Below are positions 1 through 8,061 of a DNA stretch of 64,000 bases, piece after piece. A program made the position numbers and the translations under genes. Source of the stretch: Gemmatimonadota bacterium. Lineage in GTDB: Bacteria; Gemmatimonadota; Gemmatimonadetes; Longimicrobiales; Gaopeijiaceae. Location of the stretch: assembly GCA_009838975.1 (NCBI GenBank), contig VXQO01000150.1, forward strand, positions 18,616 to 82,615, read 5' to 3'. Every line of letters starts with the position of its first letter. Position 1 is the first letter of the stretch. A model generated the notes under the pieces. That model worked only from the letters and a program-made list of their open reading frames with translations, was not told the origin of the DNA and searched no databases.

Positions 1-2
1 GC

Positions 3-740
3 CGGTCCGTCTGGGCCCTTCTCGGAGTGGACCAGCACGATACCATCGTCGCCATCCGGTCCGTGGACGATCTCGAGGAAGACCGCTATGTGGTGTCCGC
101 GACGCGGCTGGGGTTGATCAAGAGGACCCGGCTGAACGAGTTTTCCAACCCCAAGGCCGGGGGCCTGATCGCGGCTCGCGTCCGTCCTGGCGACTCGGTC
201 CTGGACGTGGCGCTGACCACGGGCGACAACGAGTTCCTGCTGTTCAGCCGAGCGGGCCGCGCCGTGAGGTTCGCCGAGGAACAGGTGCCGGTGACGGGGC
301 GCGTGGCCCAGGGGGTCAAGGGAATCGGGCTCAGAGATGGAGACAAGGTGATCGCACTCATGGTCGTGAAGAGAGAGGCTTCGGTGCTGGCCGTCACCGC
401 TGGCGGGACCGCCAAGCGGACGCCGGTCGCCGAGTTTCCCCTGCACGGCCGGGGCGGACTCGGTGTGACGGTCATGCCCGCGTCCGACGCCGGCGGCCAC
501 CTCGTCGCCGCCCTCGAGGCGCTCGATGACGACAACGTCATGCTCGTCTCCGCCGGCGGGGCGATGACCGGGCTGGCGGTCGCCGACGTCGATCTGCAGC
601 GCCGCAATGTCGCCGGCAAGCCTGTGGTGGATCCGGGCAGGGGTGACAGCGTCACGGAGGTCACGCGGGTGCACGGGGATCCCGGCACGGCTGACGACAC
701 GCTTCAACTCGACCTGCTGGGCTCCGGTCCGCGCCGGTGA
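3..740 (+). CDS. gyrA: DNA gyrase subunit A, C-terminal part (5' end outside window)
   Basis: The frame is open from base 3, so the gene begins upstream of the window; 245 residues remain. They form the C-terminal beta-pinwheel that wraps DNA around type IIA topoisomerases, seen as repeated blades such as 'GLIKRTRLNEF', 'GRAVRFAEEQVPVTGR' and 'GTAKRTPVAEF'. The GTG at 27 is internal, because the preceding codons (RSVWALLG) continue the blade pattern. No QRRGGKG gyrase box is in the visible part, so ParC cannot be excluded, but blade number and spacing fit GyrA. The stop overlaps the next gene's GTG start (GTGA), implying translational coupling. Confidence 0.85.
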   Translation, partial: RSVWALLGVDQHDTIVAIRSVDDLEEDRYVVSATRLGLIKRTRLNEFSNPKAGGLIAARVRPGDSVLDVALTTGDNEFLLFSRAGRAVRFAEEQVPVTGRVAQGVKGIGLRDGDKVIALMVVKREASVLAVTAGGTAKRTPVAEFPLHGRGGLGVTVMPASDAGGHLVAALEALDDDNVMLVSAGGAMTGLAVADVDLQRRNVAGKPVVDPGRGDSVTEVTRVHGDPGTADDTLQLDLLGSGPRR

Positions 741-1939
741 GATTCCTCGTTCTGGGCGGCGGCGCCCAGGGCACGGCCGCCGCGTTCGATCTACTGCATT
801 CCGGCACGGCCGACGAAGTGGTGGTCGCGGATCTTGCGACTGACAACCTGCATCCCTGCCTGCGCCCCTACCTTGACGACGGCCTGACGCTGCTCGAGGT
901 CGACGCCGCCTCGCGGGACGACGTCGCCGCAGCCATGAAGGGCATGGATGGCGTGCTCTGCGCGCTCCCGTACCACTTCAACCTCCCGATGGCGCGGCTG
1001 GCGGTTGCGGCGGGGGTCCATTTCACGGACCTGGGTGGCAACACGGCGATCGTGGGGCGGCAGCGGGAGCTGGACCGCCAGGCGCGGGAGCGCGGGATTT
1101 CCGTCGTGCCGGACACGGGGTTGGCACCCGGGATGGTCAACATTCTCGCAGAGGCCGGGATCAACGCTCTCGACCGGGTGGACGCCGTCCGTCTGTGGGT
1201 GGGCGGCCTGCCCCGGAACCCGAAGCCTCCTCTGAACTACCAGATCGTGTACTCCCTCGAGGGCATGCTCGACTACTACGTCACCCCTGCGACGATCCTC
1301 CGGAACGGAAGGCTGACCCGGGTCGAAGCCCTGTCCGGACTCGAGCACCTGGAGTTTCCGGATCCGGTGGGCCGCCTTGAGGCCTTCTTCACCGGCGGAG
1401 GTACTTCGGCGTTGCCGTTTCGCTACGAGGGACGGGTCGACACCATCGAATACAAGACGCTCAGGTATCCGGGCCACGCCGGGATCATGCACGCCATACG
1501 CGAGCTCGGCCTGCTCAGCGACCGCGAGGTGGTACACAACGGCAGCCGGGTGAATCCGCGCAAGTTCTTCATCGAGCAGGTGAAACCCTTGCTTTCGGGG
1601 GATGGCGGCGGGGACATCGTGGTCGTGCGGGTCGACGTTGCCGGCCACAGGAACGGTCATGCGGAGCGGATCCGCTACCACCTCCTTGACCGTCACGACC
1701 CGGCCACCGGGCTGAGCGCCATGGCGAGGACCACCGGCTTCTCGCTCGCGATCACCGCGCTCATGCAGACCCGCGGCCACATACGCCCCGGCGTTGGCAC
1801 CCCCGACCAAGTCGTTCCGCCCGGCCCGTACATCGATCAACTTCGACGCCGCAGCATCGACGTCGAACAGACCACCAGCACTCGCAAGTCCGAACCCCAA
1901 CCCGCCGGCCAGCCGCCGGCGCTCCGAGGATCACCATGA
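737..1939 (+). CDS. Saccharopine dehydrogenase-family oxidoreductase (lysine 6-dehydrogenase-like)
   Basis: A 400-residue protein with an N-terminal Rossmann fold (MRFLVLGGGAQGTAAAFDL, residues 1-20) followed by the saccharopine dehydrogenase C-terminal region (about 130-350). The segment 'VVPDTGLAPGMVNILA' is typical of lysine 6-dehydrogenase and related NAD(P)-dependent amino-acid dehydrogenases, cytosolic enzymes of lysine metabolism. The substrate cannot be fixed from sequence. The last 40 residues are Pro/Ser/Arg-rich and probably disordered. The GTG start overlaps the gyrA stop, and the stop overlaps the next ATG, so three genes are chained by 4-bp overlaps. Confidence 0.8.
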   Translation: MRFLVLGGGAQGTAAAFDLLHSGTADEVVVADLATDNLHPCLRPYLDDGLTLLEVDAASRDDVAAAMKGMDGVLCALPYHFNLPMARLAVAAGVHFTDLGGNTAIVGRQRELDRQARERGISVVPDTGLAPGMVNILAEAGINALDRVDAVRLWVGGLPRNPKPPLNYQIVYSLEGMLDYYVTPATILRNGRLTRVEALSGLEHLEFPDPVGRLEAFFTGGGTSALPFRYEGRVDTIEYKTLRYPGHAGIMHAIRELGLLSDREVVHNGSRVNPRKFFIEQVKPLLSGDGGGDIVVVRVDVAGHRNGHAERIRYHLLDRHDPATGLSAMARTTGFSLAITALMQTRGHIRPGVGTPDQVVPPGPYIDQLRRRSIDVEQTTSTRKSEPQPAGQPPALRGSP

Positions 1940-3054
1940 CCATGTCTCAACACACCGACGAACGAGGCCCCGAAACGCCTGCGCTCTCCCATCCGCACGG
2001 GTGGGCTGGAACCATTGCCGCGCTGCCGATCCTGCTCCTCTTCCTCTTCCTCGCCCCCTCCCTGCCCGCGCAGTCGCTTACGAATCCCAGGGAAGGACGG
2101 TTCGGCGAGATCAGGCAGTTGACCTTCCAGGGAGAGAACGCGGAGGCCTACTGGGCCTTCGACGGATCCCGGCTGATCTTCCAGTCCACCCCCACACCCG
2201 GCGAAGGGTGCGACCAGATCTACATCCTCGATCCCGAGACCGGCGATACCGAACTGGTCAGCACCGGCGACGGCCGCACGACGTGCTCGTACTTCTACCC
2301 CGGCGGCGACCGCATCCTCTATTCATCCACCCACCACTTCAACCGCGCCTGTCCGGCCGCGCCCGACTTCTCCCGAGGCTACGTCTGGGCGGTCTACCCG
2401 AGCTTCGACATCTTCGCGGCCGACGCCGACGGATCGAACCTCCGCCAGCTCACCACCTCTTTCGGCTACGACGCCGAAGCGACCGTCTCGCCCACCGGCC
2501 ACCGCATCGTCTTCACCTCCACGCGCGACGGGGATCTCGACCTCTACTCGATGCTCCCGGACGGCTCCGACGTGCGGCGCCTCACCGACCGGCTCGGCTA
2601 CGACGGCGGCGCCTTCTACAGCCCCGACGGCACGAAGATCGTATGGCGCGCGCACTACCCCGAGACCGAGCAGGAACGCGAGGACTATCTGTCGCTGCTC
2701 GCCGAAGGCCTCATACGCCCATCCGCCCTCGAGATCTACGTGGCCGACGCCGACGGATCGAACCCGCGCCGGATCACCGACAACGGGGCGGCGAACTTCG
2801 CTCCCTACTGGCACCCGTCCGGCGAGCAGATCATCTTCTCGTCGAACATGGACGACCCGCAGGGGCGTGACTTCGAGCTCTACCTGATCAACGTCGACGG
2901 GACCGGGCTGGAGCGTGTCACGTGGTCGGAAGGCTTCGACGGCTTCCCCGTCTTCCACCCCGACGGCTCGCAGCTGGTCTTCGGCTCCAACCGCAACATG
3001 GCGCACGAAGGCAACACCAACCTGTTTCTGGTAGATTGGCGCGACTCGACGTAA
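1936..3054 (+). CDS. Exported TolB-like beta-propeller (PD40/WD40-like) protein
   Basis: A 372-residue protein with a long N-terminal region and a hydrophobic signal core (IAALPILLLFLFLAPSLPAQS, about residues 28-48) with an AQS cleavage-like end. The rest is a beta-propeller built from PD40 repeats: 'DPETGDTELVST', 'SPTGHRIVFTSTRDGDLDLY', 'SPDGTKIVWRA', 'HPSGEQIIFSSN' and 'HPDGSQLVFGSN'. Each repeat has the xPDGxxIxFxS signature of TolB-type propellers. It is likely periplasmic or surface-anchored; no enzyme domain is fused. The ATGA overlap with the upstream dehydrogenase suggests co-transcription, although the functions look unrelated. Confidence 0.8.
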   Translation: MTMSQHTDERGPETPALSHPHGWAGTIAALPILLLFLFLAPSLPAQSLTNPREGRFGEIRQLTFQGENAEAYWAFDGSRLIFQSTPTPGEGCDQIYILDPETGDTELVSTGDGRTTCSYFYPGGDRILYSSTHHFNRACPAAPDFSRGYVWAVYPSFDIFAADADGSNLRQLTTSFGYDAEATVSPTGHRIVFTSTRDGDLDLYSMLPDGSDVRRLTDRLGYDGGAFYSPDGTKIVWRAHYPETEQEREDYLSLLAEGLIRPSALEIYVADADGSNPRRITDNGAANFAPYWHPSGEQIIFSSNMDDPQGRDFELYLINVDGTGLERVTWSEGFDGFPVFHPDGSQLVFGSNRNMAHEGNTNLFLVDWRDST

Positions 3055-3070
3055 TCGCAACATTACATTC

Positions 3071-3088
3071 TGTAAAGTGCGCTTTACA
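3071..3088. promoter_or_regulatory. Inverted repeat TGTAAAG-N4-CTTTACA between convergent genes
   Basis: Perfect 7-bp arms (TGTAAAG at 3071-3077, CTTTACA at 3082-3088) surround TGCG, overlapping the Nudix stop codon. A second, overlapping inverted repeat TTACA-TTC-TGTAA lies at 3063-3075, so TTACA-type half-sites occur three times in 26 bp. It could be a short bidirectional terminator hairpin for the two converging genes, but no T-tract follows; an operator is the alternative. Confidence 0.4.
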
Positions 3089-3707
3089 TCGCTTCCAGAA
3101 AGCGGGTGAGCACCCGGTAGGTCAGCCCCCAGATCACCTGGCCCTCGACGCGCACACACGGGAAATGCCGCACCAGGCCGTGGTACTTCCACGGGTAGCT
3201 GCCCTGGTTGGCCGGATCCTCCAGCGCTTCCACGGGGAACCAGTGCACGGAGGCGACCTCGCGGCTGGCGACCCGCGCCACGCGCCCGGCCTCGACCCGA
3301 AACGCAAAGGGCCAGATGGTGAGCGGCGGAATCCTCACGGCCATGGGGCGAAGCGCTTCGAGTCGCCCCAGCACTGTCCCCACCCCGTTCAGGTCGACTC
3401 CCGTCTCCTCGCAGGTCTCCCGAATCGCCGCGCCGAGCAGCCCCGGGTCGGCCTCGTCGAGGCGGCCGCCGGGCAGGGCCATCTGCCCCGACCAGGGATC
3501 CCCGTCCGAGTCCGCGCGCCTGATCGCCAGGAAGTCGCACCGCCGCACCGCGGGATCGTGGCTGCCCGCGGGCGGACGCAGGATCAGCGCCACGGCGGCG
3601 TTCTTCCGGCGCGGATCCGGCACCGCCGACTCGACCGGCCCGAACTTCGCGGCGAGCGTTCGCGGCAGGGTGGAGAGCCGAAGGCACGCGCCGGTGGGAC
3701 TGGCCAT
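3084..3707 (-). CDS. NUDIX hydrolase, CoA pyrophosphatase (NudL-like)
   Basis: A 207-residue protein with the NudL/Nudt7-type Nudix motif: 'LPGGRLDEADPGLLGAAIRE' followed by TCEETGV (about residues 77-104). The GGxxDExD spacing is typical of coenzyme A diphosphatases, which release 4'-phosphopantetheine and 3',5'-ADP. The metal-binding RExxEE is intact. It is soluble and cytosolic. It lies 20 bp downstream of queE on the same strand, so it is probably the last gene of a three-gene operon. Length is normal for the family (about 190-210 residues). Confidence 0.8.
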   Translation of the reverse strand: MASPTGACLRLSTLPRTLAAKFGPVESAVPDPRRKNAAVALILRPPAGSHDPAVRRCDFLAIRRADSDGDPWSGQMALPGGRLDEADPGLLGAAIRETCEETGVDLNGVGTVLGRLEALRPMAVRIPPLTIWPFAFRVEAGRVARVASREVASVHWFPVEALEDPANQGSYPWKYHGLVRHFPCVRVEGQVIWGLTYRVLTRFLEAM

Positions 3708-3727
3708 GAGTGATTACTCCCGCGCGG

Positions 3728-4411
3728 CTACACGCCAGCGCGGTCCGGGCCCCAGATGTGCTTGTGCAGCTGTGTCTGGAACCGCACCGGCAGCCCGCTC
3801 GCCAGGATCTGCGCGGCAAGCTCCTCCAGCCCGGGCGACCCCCACACCGGGGAGACGAGCAGCGCGCCGAGAGACCCGTCCCGCACCCGCTCATCGAGGC
3901 CATGGCGCCGTATCGCACCTGCCGCCCACTCGAAGTCGTCAGGGCCGTCCACGACGAACTTGACCTCGTCACGGCCCGTCAGGTGGTCGAGGTTGGACCA
4001 CAGGTTGCGGTGCTCTTCCCCCGAGCCCGGGCACTTGAGGTCCATGATCCGGTGCGCGCGCGGATCGAGAACGCCGATGTCCAGTGCGCCCGACGTCTCC
4101 ACCAGAACCGTGCACCCCTCGTCCAGCAGCGCCGCGGCGAGGGTGGCGGCGCCCGGCTGCACCAGGGGCTCGCCGCCGGTGATCTCGACCAGCCGACACC
4201 CGTGGGCCCGCACGGCGTCGAGGACCTCGCCGATCTCCATGCGGGTGCCGCCGTGGAAGGCGTAGGCCGTGTCGCACCATACGCACCGCAGCGGACACCC
4301 GGTGAGGCGCACGAAGGTGCAGGGAAGGCCCGCCCAGGTCGATTCTCCCTGGATGGAGTGGAAGATCTCGGTCACGCGAACCGAGCGCGTGCGATCCCGG
4401 TCGACCCTCAT
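3728..4411 (-). CDS. queE: 7-carboxy-7-deazaguanine synthase QueE
   Basis: A 227-residue radical SAM enzyme that converts 6-carboxy-tetrahydropterin to 7-carboxy-7-deazaguanine in queuosine and 7-deazapurine synthesis. 'EIFHSIQGEST' (about residues 15-25) is the QueE N-terminal signature. The cluster motif 'CPLRCVWC' (CxxxCxxC, about 39-46) binds the 4Fe-4S cluster, and 'EITGGEPL' is the SAM-binding GGE motif. It starts with ATG overlapping the stop of the upstream hypothetical gene by 4 bp. No queC, queD or queF lies next to it in this window. Confidence 0.92.
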   Translation of the reverse strand: MRVDRDRTRSVRVTEIFHSIQGESTWAGLPCTFVRLTGCPLRCVWCDTAYAFHGGTRMEIGEVLDAVRAHGCRLVEITGGEPLVQPGAATLAAALLDEGCTVLVETSGALDIGVLDPRAHRIMDLKCPGSGEEHRNLWSNLDHLTGRDEVKFVVDGPDDFEWAAGAIRRHGLDERVRDGSLGALLVSPVWGSPGLEELAAQILASGLPVRFQTQLHKHIWGPDRAGV

Positions 4412-4791
4412 GCAGGCTCACCGTTGTGGCCGCCCGACGCCTTGCGCACGACGGCCTCGTTCAGCAGGCGCTGAACCTCGTGCAACCCCAGGGCCCCTGC
4501 CTGGTCCATGACCGCCTCTCGCGTAGGCCCCTGCCAGAGAAGCGGCGTCTCGACGTGGCCCACGATCCCCAGCCCGGTCTCGGCCCAGCGCGGAAACACC
4601 AGGTACGCGGCGACCGGCGCGCGCAGATCGCCCGAACGCTCCGTCTCGATCGACACCGTGTAGGGGCATCCGTCGCAGGCCTCGAAGGCCGGGGGCCTGT
4701 TGTGGACCGAGAAGTAGCCGCCGAGGGTATGATCGTCCTCGCTCTCGCCCGGCTTCACGGCGTCGGCCGGTTGCTGTTCCGCTCCTGCCAT
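4408..4791 (-). CDS. Hypothetical protein coupled to queE
   Basis: A 127-residue soluble protein that I do not recognise. It has an acidic N-terminus, then a compact block 'GGYFSVHNRPPAFE' with a CxxC pair (ACDGCPY, about residues 39-45), then 'YLVFPRWAETGLGIVGHVET' and a C-terminal helix. No signal peptide or membrane segment is seen. The CxxC might bind metal or be redox active. Its stop overlaps the queE start, so the two are probably co-translated; a role in 7-deazapurine or Fe-S metabolism is only inferred from that coupling. Confidence 0.7.
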   Translation of the reverse strand: MAGAEQQPADAVKPGESEDDHTLGGYFSVHNRPPAFEACDGCPYTVSIETERSGDLRAPVAAYLVFPRWAETGLGIVGHVETPLLWQGPTREAVMDQAGALGLHEVQRLLNEAVVRKASGGHNGEPA

Positions 4792-4925
4792 GTCGAATCG
4801 CCTGTGGTGTCCTGTTGTGTGCGTGCCCGCCGTGCCGCCTCGACACCCTCGCCGCCCGGCCCCGAAAGCTACATCTTCCCGGGGCCCTCCACACTTCCAA
4901 CCCCTGACACGAAAGCGAACCGATC

Positions 4926-5960
4926 TTGAAAGCTGCGGTCTTTCACGAGAACGGCGGTCCCGAGGTTCTGGCTGTCGAAGACATGCCGACGCCGGTACCG
5001 GCGCCGGGAGAGGTCCGGATCAGAGTCCAGGCCTCCTCGCTGAACCACCTGGACCTGTGGATGCGGCGCGGGCTGCCGATCGAGATTCCCATGCCCCACA
5101 TCGGGGGGTCGGATATCGCGGGGACCGTGGACGAGCTGGGCCCCGGAGTGCACGACTCCTGGCTCGGCAAGCGCGTGGTCGTGGATCCGTCTCTGAACTA
5201 CGACTGGTACGAACTCGCGCGGGCGCCGCACGGCCACTGCCCGCCGCTCGAGATCATCGGCGAACACACGCAGGGTGGGTTTGCCGAGTACGCGGTGGCC
5301 CCCGCGGCGAACCTCGTGGAGATACCCGAAGGCGTTTCCTCGGAAGTGGCGGCCGCGGCGGCGCTGGTGGGCGTCACCGCGTGGCACGGACTCTTCTCGC
5401 GCGGACGGCTGCGGCCCGGCGAACGCGTGCTGGTCACGGGAGCGAGCGGAGGCGTCTCGACGATGGCGGTGCAGTACGCCAGGGCCGCCGGAGCCGAGGT
5501 TTTCGCGGTCACCTCGAGCGGGGAGCGGGCGGAGCGCGTTGCGGCACTCGGCGCCCACCACGTCTTCGACCGCACGGCGACGCACTGGCCCAGGGAGGTC
5601 TTCAGGGCCACCGGCAAGCGCGGAGTGGACGTGTGTCTGGATTCGGTCGGGGAGGCCGTCTGGCGGGATCTCGTCCGCGCGCTGGCGGTCGGCGGACGGC
5701 TGGTTTCCTTCGGCGCCACCACCGGTGCCACCGGGGCCGTCGACATCCGCCTGGTCTTCTGGCGGCAGCTCACGATCATGGGGTCGACGATGGGCACGCC
5801 GGCCGAGTTCCGCGAGGCGATGCACCTGGTCTTCAACGGCACCGTCGCCCCGCCGATCCACGACATCCTGCCACTCGACCGGGTCCGCCGGGCCCACGAA
5901 CTCCTCGAGGCCGGCGACGTCTTCGGCAAGATCGTGCTCAGGCCGGGACTGGAGGCGTAG
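4926..5960 (+). CDS. Zinc-independent MDR-type alcohol dehydrogenase / quinone oxidoreductase
   Basis: A 344-residue medium-chain dehydrogenase. Residues 1-130 form the GroES-like catalytic domain (MKAAVFHENGGPEVL start; 'SSLNHLDLWMRRG'; 'HIGGSDIAGTV'). Residues 130-300 form the Rossmann domain with 'VLVTGASGGVSTMAVQYA'. The structural-zinc cysteine cluster of classical alcohol dehydrogenases is absent, pointing to the NADPH quinone reductase / enoyl reductase branch. The substrate is unknown. It is transcribed divergently from the queE operon across a 134-bp gap that must hold both promoters. Confidence 0.8.
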   Translation: MKAAVFHENGGPEVLAVEDMPTPVPAPGEVRIRVQASSLNHLDLWMRRGLPIEIPMPHIGGSDIAGTVDELGPGVHDSWLGKRVVVDPSLNYDWYELARAPHGHCPPLEIIGEHTQGGFAEYAVAPAANLVEIPEGVSSEVAAAAALVGVTAWHGLFSRGRLRPGERVLVTGASGGVSTMAVQYARAAGAEVFAVTSSGERAERVAALGAHHVFDRTATHWPREVFRATGKRGVDVCLDSVGEAVWRDLVRALAVGGRLVSFGATTGATGAVDIRLVFWRQLTIMGSTMGTPAEFREAMHLVFNGTVAPPIHDILPLDRVRRAHELLEAGDVFGKIVLRPGLEA

Positions 5961-6001
5961 CCGCCCGTGGACAACCCCCGTTCCGCACCGGGCGCGTTCA
6001 G

Positions 6002-6379
6002 GTGAGGATCCGCGACGCGCAGGAGCGGGTCGACCGCTGGATCGCCCGCTTCGAGGAGGGCTATTGGCCCCCGCTGGCGATTCTGGCGCGCCTCATGGAG
6101 GAAGTCGGCGAGCTTTCCCGCGAGGTCAACCACCGATTCGGCTCGAAGCCCAAGCGCGACGACGAAACGCCGGCCGAGCTGGAGCTGGAGATTGCGGACG
6201 TGCTCTTTGTGATCATTTCGCTGGCCAACCAGCAGGGAGTCGACCTGGAGCGCGCCTTCGACCGGGTCATGGACAAGTACGAAGCCCGCGACGCCGGGCG
6301 CTGGACGCCGAAGGCGGCGCCGGGATCCGGCAGGGCAGCGCCGGCATCCGGCAGTCCTCCGACGCGTCCGACGACATAA
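6002..6379 (+). CDS. MazG-like nucleotide pyrophosphohydrolase
   Basis: A 125-residue all-alpha NTP pyrophosphatase beginning at GTG 6002 (VRIRDAQERVDRW). The metal-binding pattern EExxE (LMEEVGELSREV, about residues 30-41) followed by ExxD (ELEIADVLFVII, about 62-73) is clear and matches the single-domain MazG/YpjD type, which hydrolyses nucleoside triphosphates to monophosphates and is used for pool cleaning. The C-terminal 20 residues are Gly/Pro/Ser-rich and not part of the domain. It lies 41 bp after the MDR gene. Confidence 0.85.
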   Translation: MRIRDAQERVDRWIARFEEGYWPPLAILARLMEEVGELSREVNHRFGSKPKRDDETPAELELEIADVLFVIISLANQQGVDLERAFDRVMDKYEARDAGRWTPKAAPGSGRAAPASGSPPTRPTT

Positions 6380-6410
6380 CACAACTGCCTGCTCCCCTGT
6401 CTGGACTGTT

Positions 6411-6971
6411 ATGGACAACGGCGACACGGATGCGATCCTGGTGGCGCGCGTTCGGCGAGGTGACAGCCGAGCCTTCGACCTGCTCGTCCGCCGGCACCTG
6501 CGGACCGCCCACGCGGTCGCCCGGGCCCGGCTGGACAACCCCGCCGACGCCGACGACGTGTGCCAGGAAGCGTTCATCAAGGCACTGGAGCGGATCGACG
6601 ACTGCCGCAATCCGGCGGGGTTCCGCGGGTGGCTGCTCGCCATCGTCCGCAACACGGCCCACAACCAGCGACAATACGAACGGCTGAGGGCGGCGACGCC
6701 GATCGAGACCGTCGTGTCCGCCGCATCACGCGACGACCCATTCGCGGACACGCGGAACTCCGAACTGCGAAGCCGCCTGAGCGAAGCAATGCAGCACCTG
6801 ACGGAGTTGCAGAGGAGGGTGCTTGTTCTCTACGACCTGGAGGGATGGAAACACGGCGAAATCGCCCGTGAGCTAGGCATATCGGCCGGCTCTTCACGGG
6901 TTCATCTCCATGTTGCCCGGAAGGCCATGCGCAAGCGCCTGTCGCGCGACCTGGCTTACGGGAGTCTTTGA
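6411..6971 (+). CDS. ECF-type RNA polymerase sigma factor
   Basis: A 186-residue sigma-70 family protein with only regions 2 and 4. Region 2 shows 'AFDLLVRRHLRTAHAVARARL' and 'DADDVCQEAFIKAL' (about residues 20-65). Region 4 shows 'LTELQRRVLVLYDLEGWKHGEIA' followed by the helix-turn-helix 'LGISAGSSRVHLHVARK' (about 130-175). It redirects RNA polymerase to alternative promoters. It is followed directly by a single-pass membrane protein and an exported Spy/CnrX-like protein, the usual layout of a sigma / anti-sigma / sensor unit. No strong ribosome-binding site is visible before the ATG. Confidence 0.9.
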   Translation: MDNGDTDAILVARVRRGDSRAFDLLVRRHLRTAHAVARARLDNPADADDVCQEAFIKALERIDDCRNPAGFRGWLLAIVRNTAHNQRQYERLRAATPIETVVSAASRDDPFADTRNSELRSRLSEAMQHLTELQRRVLVLYDLEGWKHGEIARELGISAGSSRVHLHVARKAMRKRLSRDLAYGSL

Positions 6972-6985
6972 GAAGGACGAAGAAA

Positions 6986-7384
6986 ATGACAAACTCGCCT
7001 GACAGTCACGACCGAAGATCCGCCCGGGCCGGGCCCGAATCCCGGAGCAGCGTGTTCGAACTCTCGCCGGAGAGGAATCCCTCCCGCTGGGAGACGCTGG
7101 TCGAACGGATCAACGAGCGGGCACGGCCGCTTCTCGAGGCGCGCCGCCGGGAGACGGTCTCGGGGACCCTGATGGGTTGGAGGAGGCCGGTGTTGACCGC
7201 CTCGGCCACCCTTGCCGCCGCCGCGGTCGCCGTGTTGTTCCTGCTCCCGGTGGATGACGGCGATCCCGTCGAGACCACCTTCGCCGAAGCCATGGTACCC
7301 TGGTCCGTCGCGGCCTGGATGGACGGGAGCTATGCCCCCACCGTGGAAGAGCTCGTACAGGCCGTCGAGGAGTACGCACCATGA
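6986..7384 (+). CDS. Putative membrane anti-sigma factor
   Basis: A 132-residue protein with a hydrophilic N-terminal half, one membrane segment (LTASATLAAAAVAVLFLLPV, about residues 72-91) and a short periplasmic tail, a cytoplasm-in topology. I chose ATG 6986, which has AAGGA eight bases upstream, over the TTG at 6968 that overlaps the sigma stop. No ZAS-type HxxxCxxC motif is present, so the anti-sigma role is inferred from position between an ECF sigma gene and a periplasmic sensor-like gene. The stop overlaps the next start by 4 bp. Confidence 0.6.
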   Translation: MTNSPDSHDRRSARAGPESRSSVFELSPERNPSRWETLVERINERARPLLEARRRETVSGTLMGWRRPVLTASATLAAAAVAVLFLLPVDDGDPVETTFAEAMVPWSVAAWMDGSYAPTVEELVQAVEEYAP

Positions 7385-7875
7385 GCCGCAGATCATCCGC
7401 AATCGCCGTGCTCGCCGCCGTCTTCTTCGCCGGCGCGGCCACCACCCTGGCGCTCCTGCGCGTCGCCGAACGGCGGGGAGAGCCCGGGTTCGGACCCCCT
7501 CCCGCCGCGTTCTGGCGCGGGGAACAGCCTCGGGGCCGGGCCATCGGATCGCGCGACTTCCCGGGCGGATCGTCGTTCACGGAACTGGCGCGGACGCGAG
7601 TCACCGAGCACATGACCGAAACGCTGGGCCTGACCGATGACCAGCGCAGCCGAATCGAGGACGCCTTCGATCGCAGACGCGCCGCGGCCGAGGAGGCCAT
7701 GAACCGGGTCCTTCCGACGCTCCAGACCCAGATGGACTCGCTCAACGCCGAAATCGAGGGAATCCTCACGGAGGAACAGCGCGAATCGTTCCGCGACTAC
7801 CTGAGGCATGATCGTGAGCGCTTCAGACGCCGGGGGGGCGGGCCGACGCGCGGACGCGGCGGGCGAACGCGCTGA
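7381..7875 (+). CDS. Exported Spy/CpxP/CnrX-like helical protein
   Basis: A 164-residue protein with an N-terminal signal or anchor segment (AIAVLAAVFFAGAATTLALL). The remainder is highly helical: 'MTETLGLTDDQRSRIEDAFDRRRAAAEEAM' and 'LTEEQRESFRDYL' follow the LTxEQxxxI...LTxEQ pattern of the Spy/CpxP/ZraP/CnrX 'LTXXQ' superfamily of periplasmic metal-sensing or chaperone proteins. The C-terminus is Arg/Gly-rich. In the Cnr metal-resistance system a CnrX-type protein signals through a membrane anti-sigma factor; the gene order here fits that, but the ligand is unknown. Confidence 0.7.
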   Translation: MSRRSSAIAVLAAVFFAGAATTLALLRVAERRGEPGFGPPPAAFWRGEQPRGRAIGSRDFPGGSSFTELARTRVTEHMTETLGLTDDQRSRIEDAFDRRRAAAEEAMNRVLPTLQTQMDSLNAEIEGILTEEQRESFRDYLRHDRERFRRRGGGPTRGRGGRTR

Positions 7876-7998
7876 GCAAGGTTCGCGGGCGACACCGCGG
7901 CTGACGGCCGCCTCCAGCGTTTCCGGGCGGCTTGCAGCCGGTCCCATGCACTTGCCTCAGGATCTTTTGACGGCATCTTGTCTCCTGCCTCGGTGCTG

Positions 7999-8029
7999 AA
8001 CCGGCTGGGGATTCACGCCGGAGCCGGTT
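7999..8029 (+). other. Leader hairpin upstream of the threonine-degradation genes
   Basis: The 186-bp gap before tdh holds an 8-bp perfect inverted repeat, AACCGGCT (7999-8006) and AGCCGGTT (8022-8029), separated by 15 bases. It lies 33 bp before the start codon and has no T-tract. It may be a leader structure or the terminator of the upstream sigma operon. Confidence 0.35.
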
Positions 8030-8061
8030 GACCCTCCAGGGAGGTCGACGAGACCCGCTAC

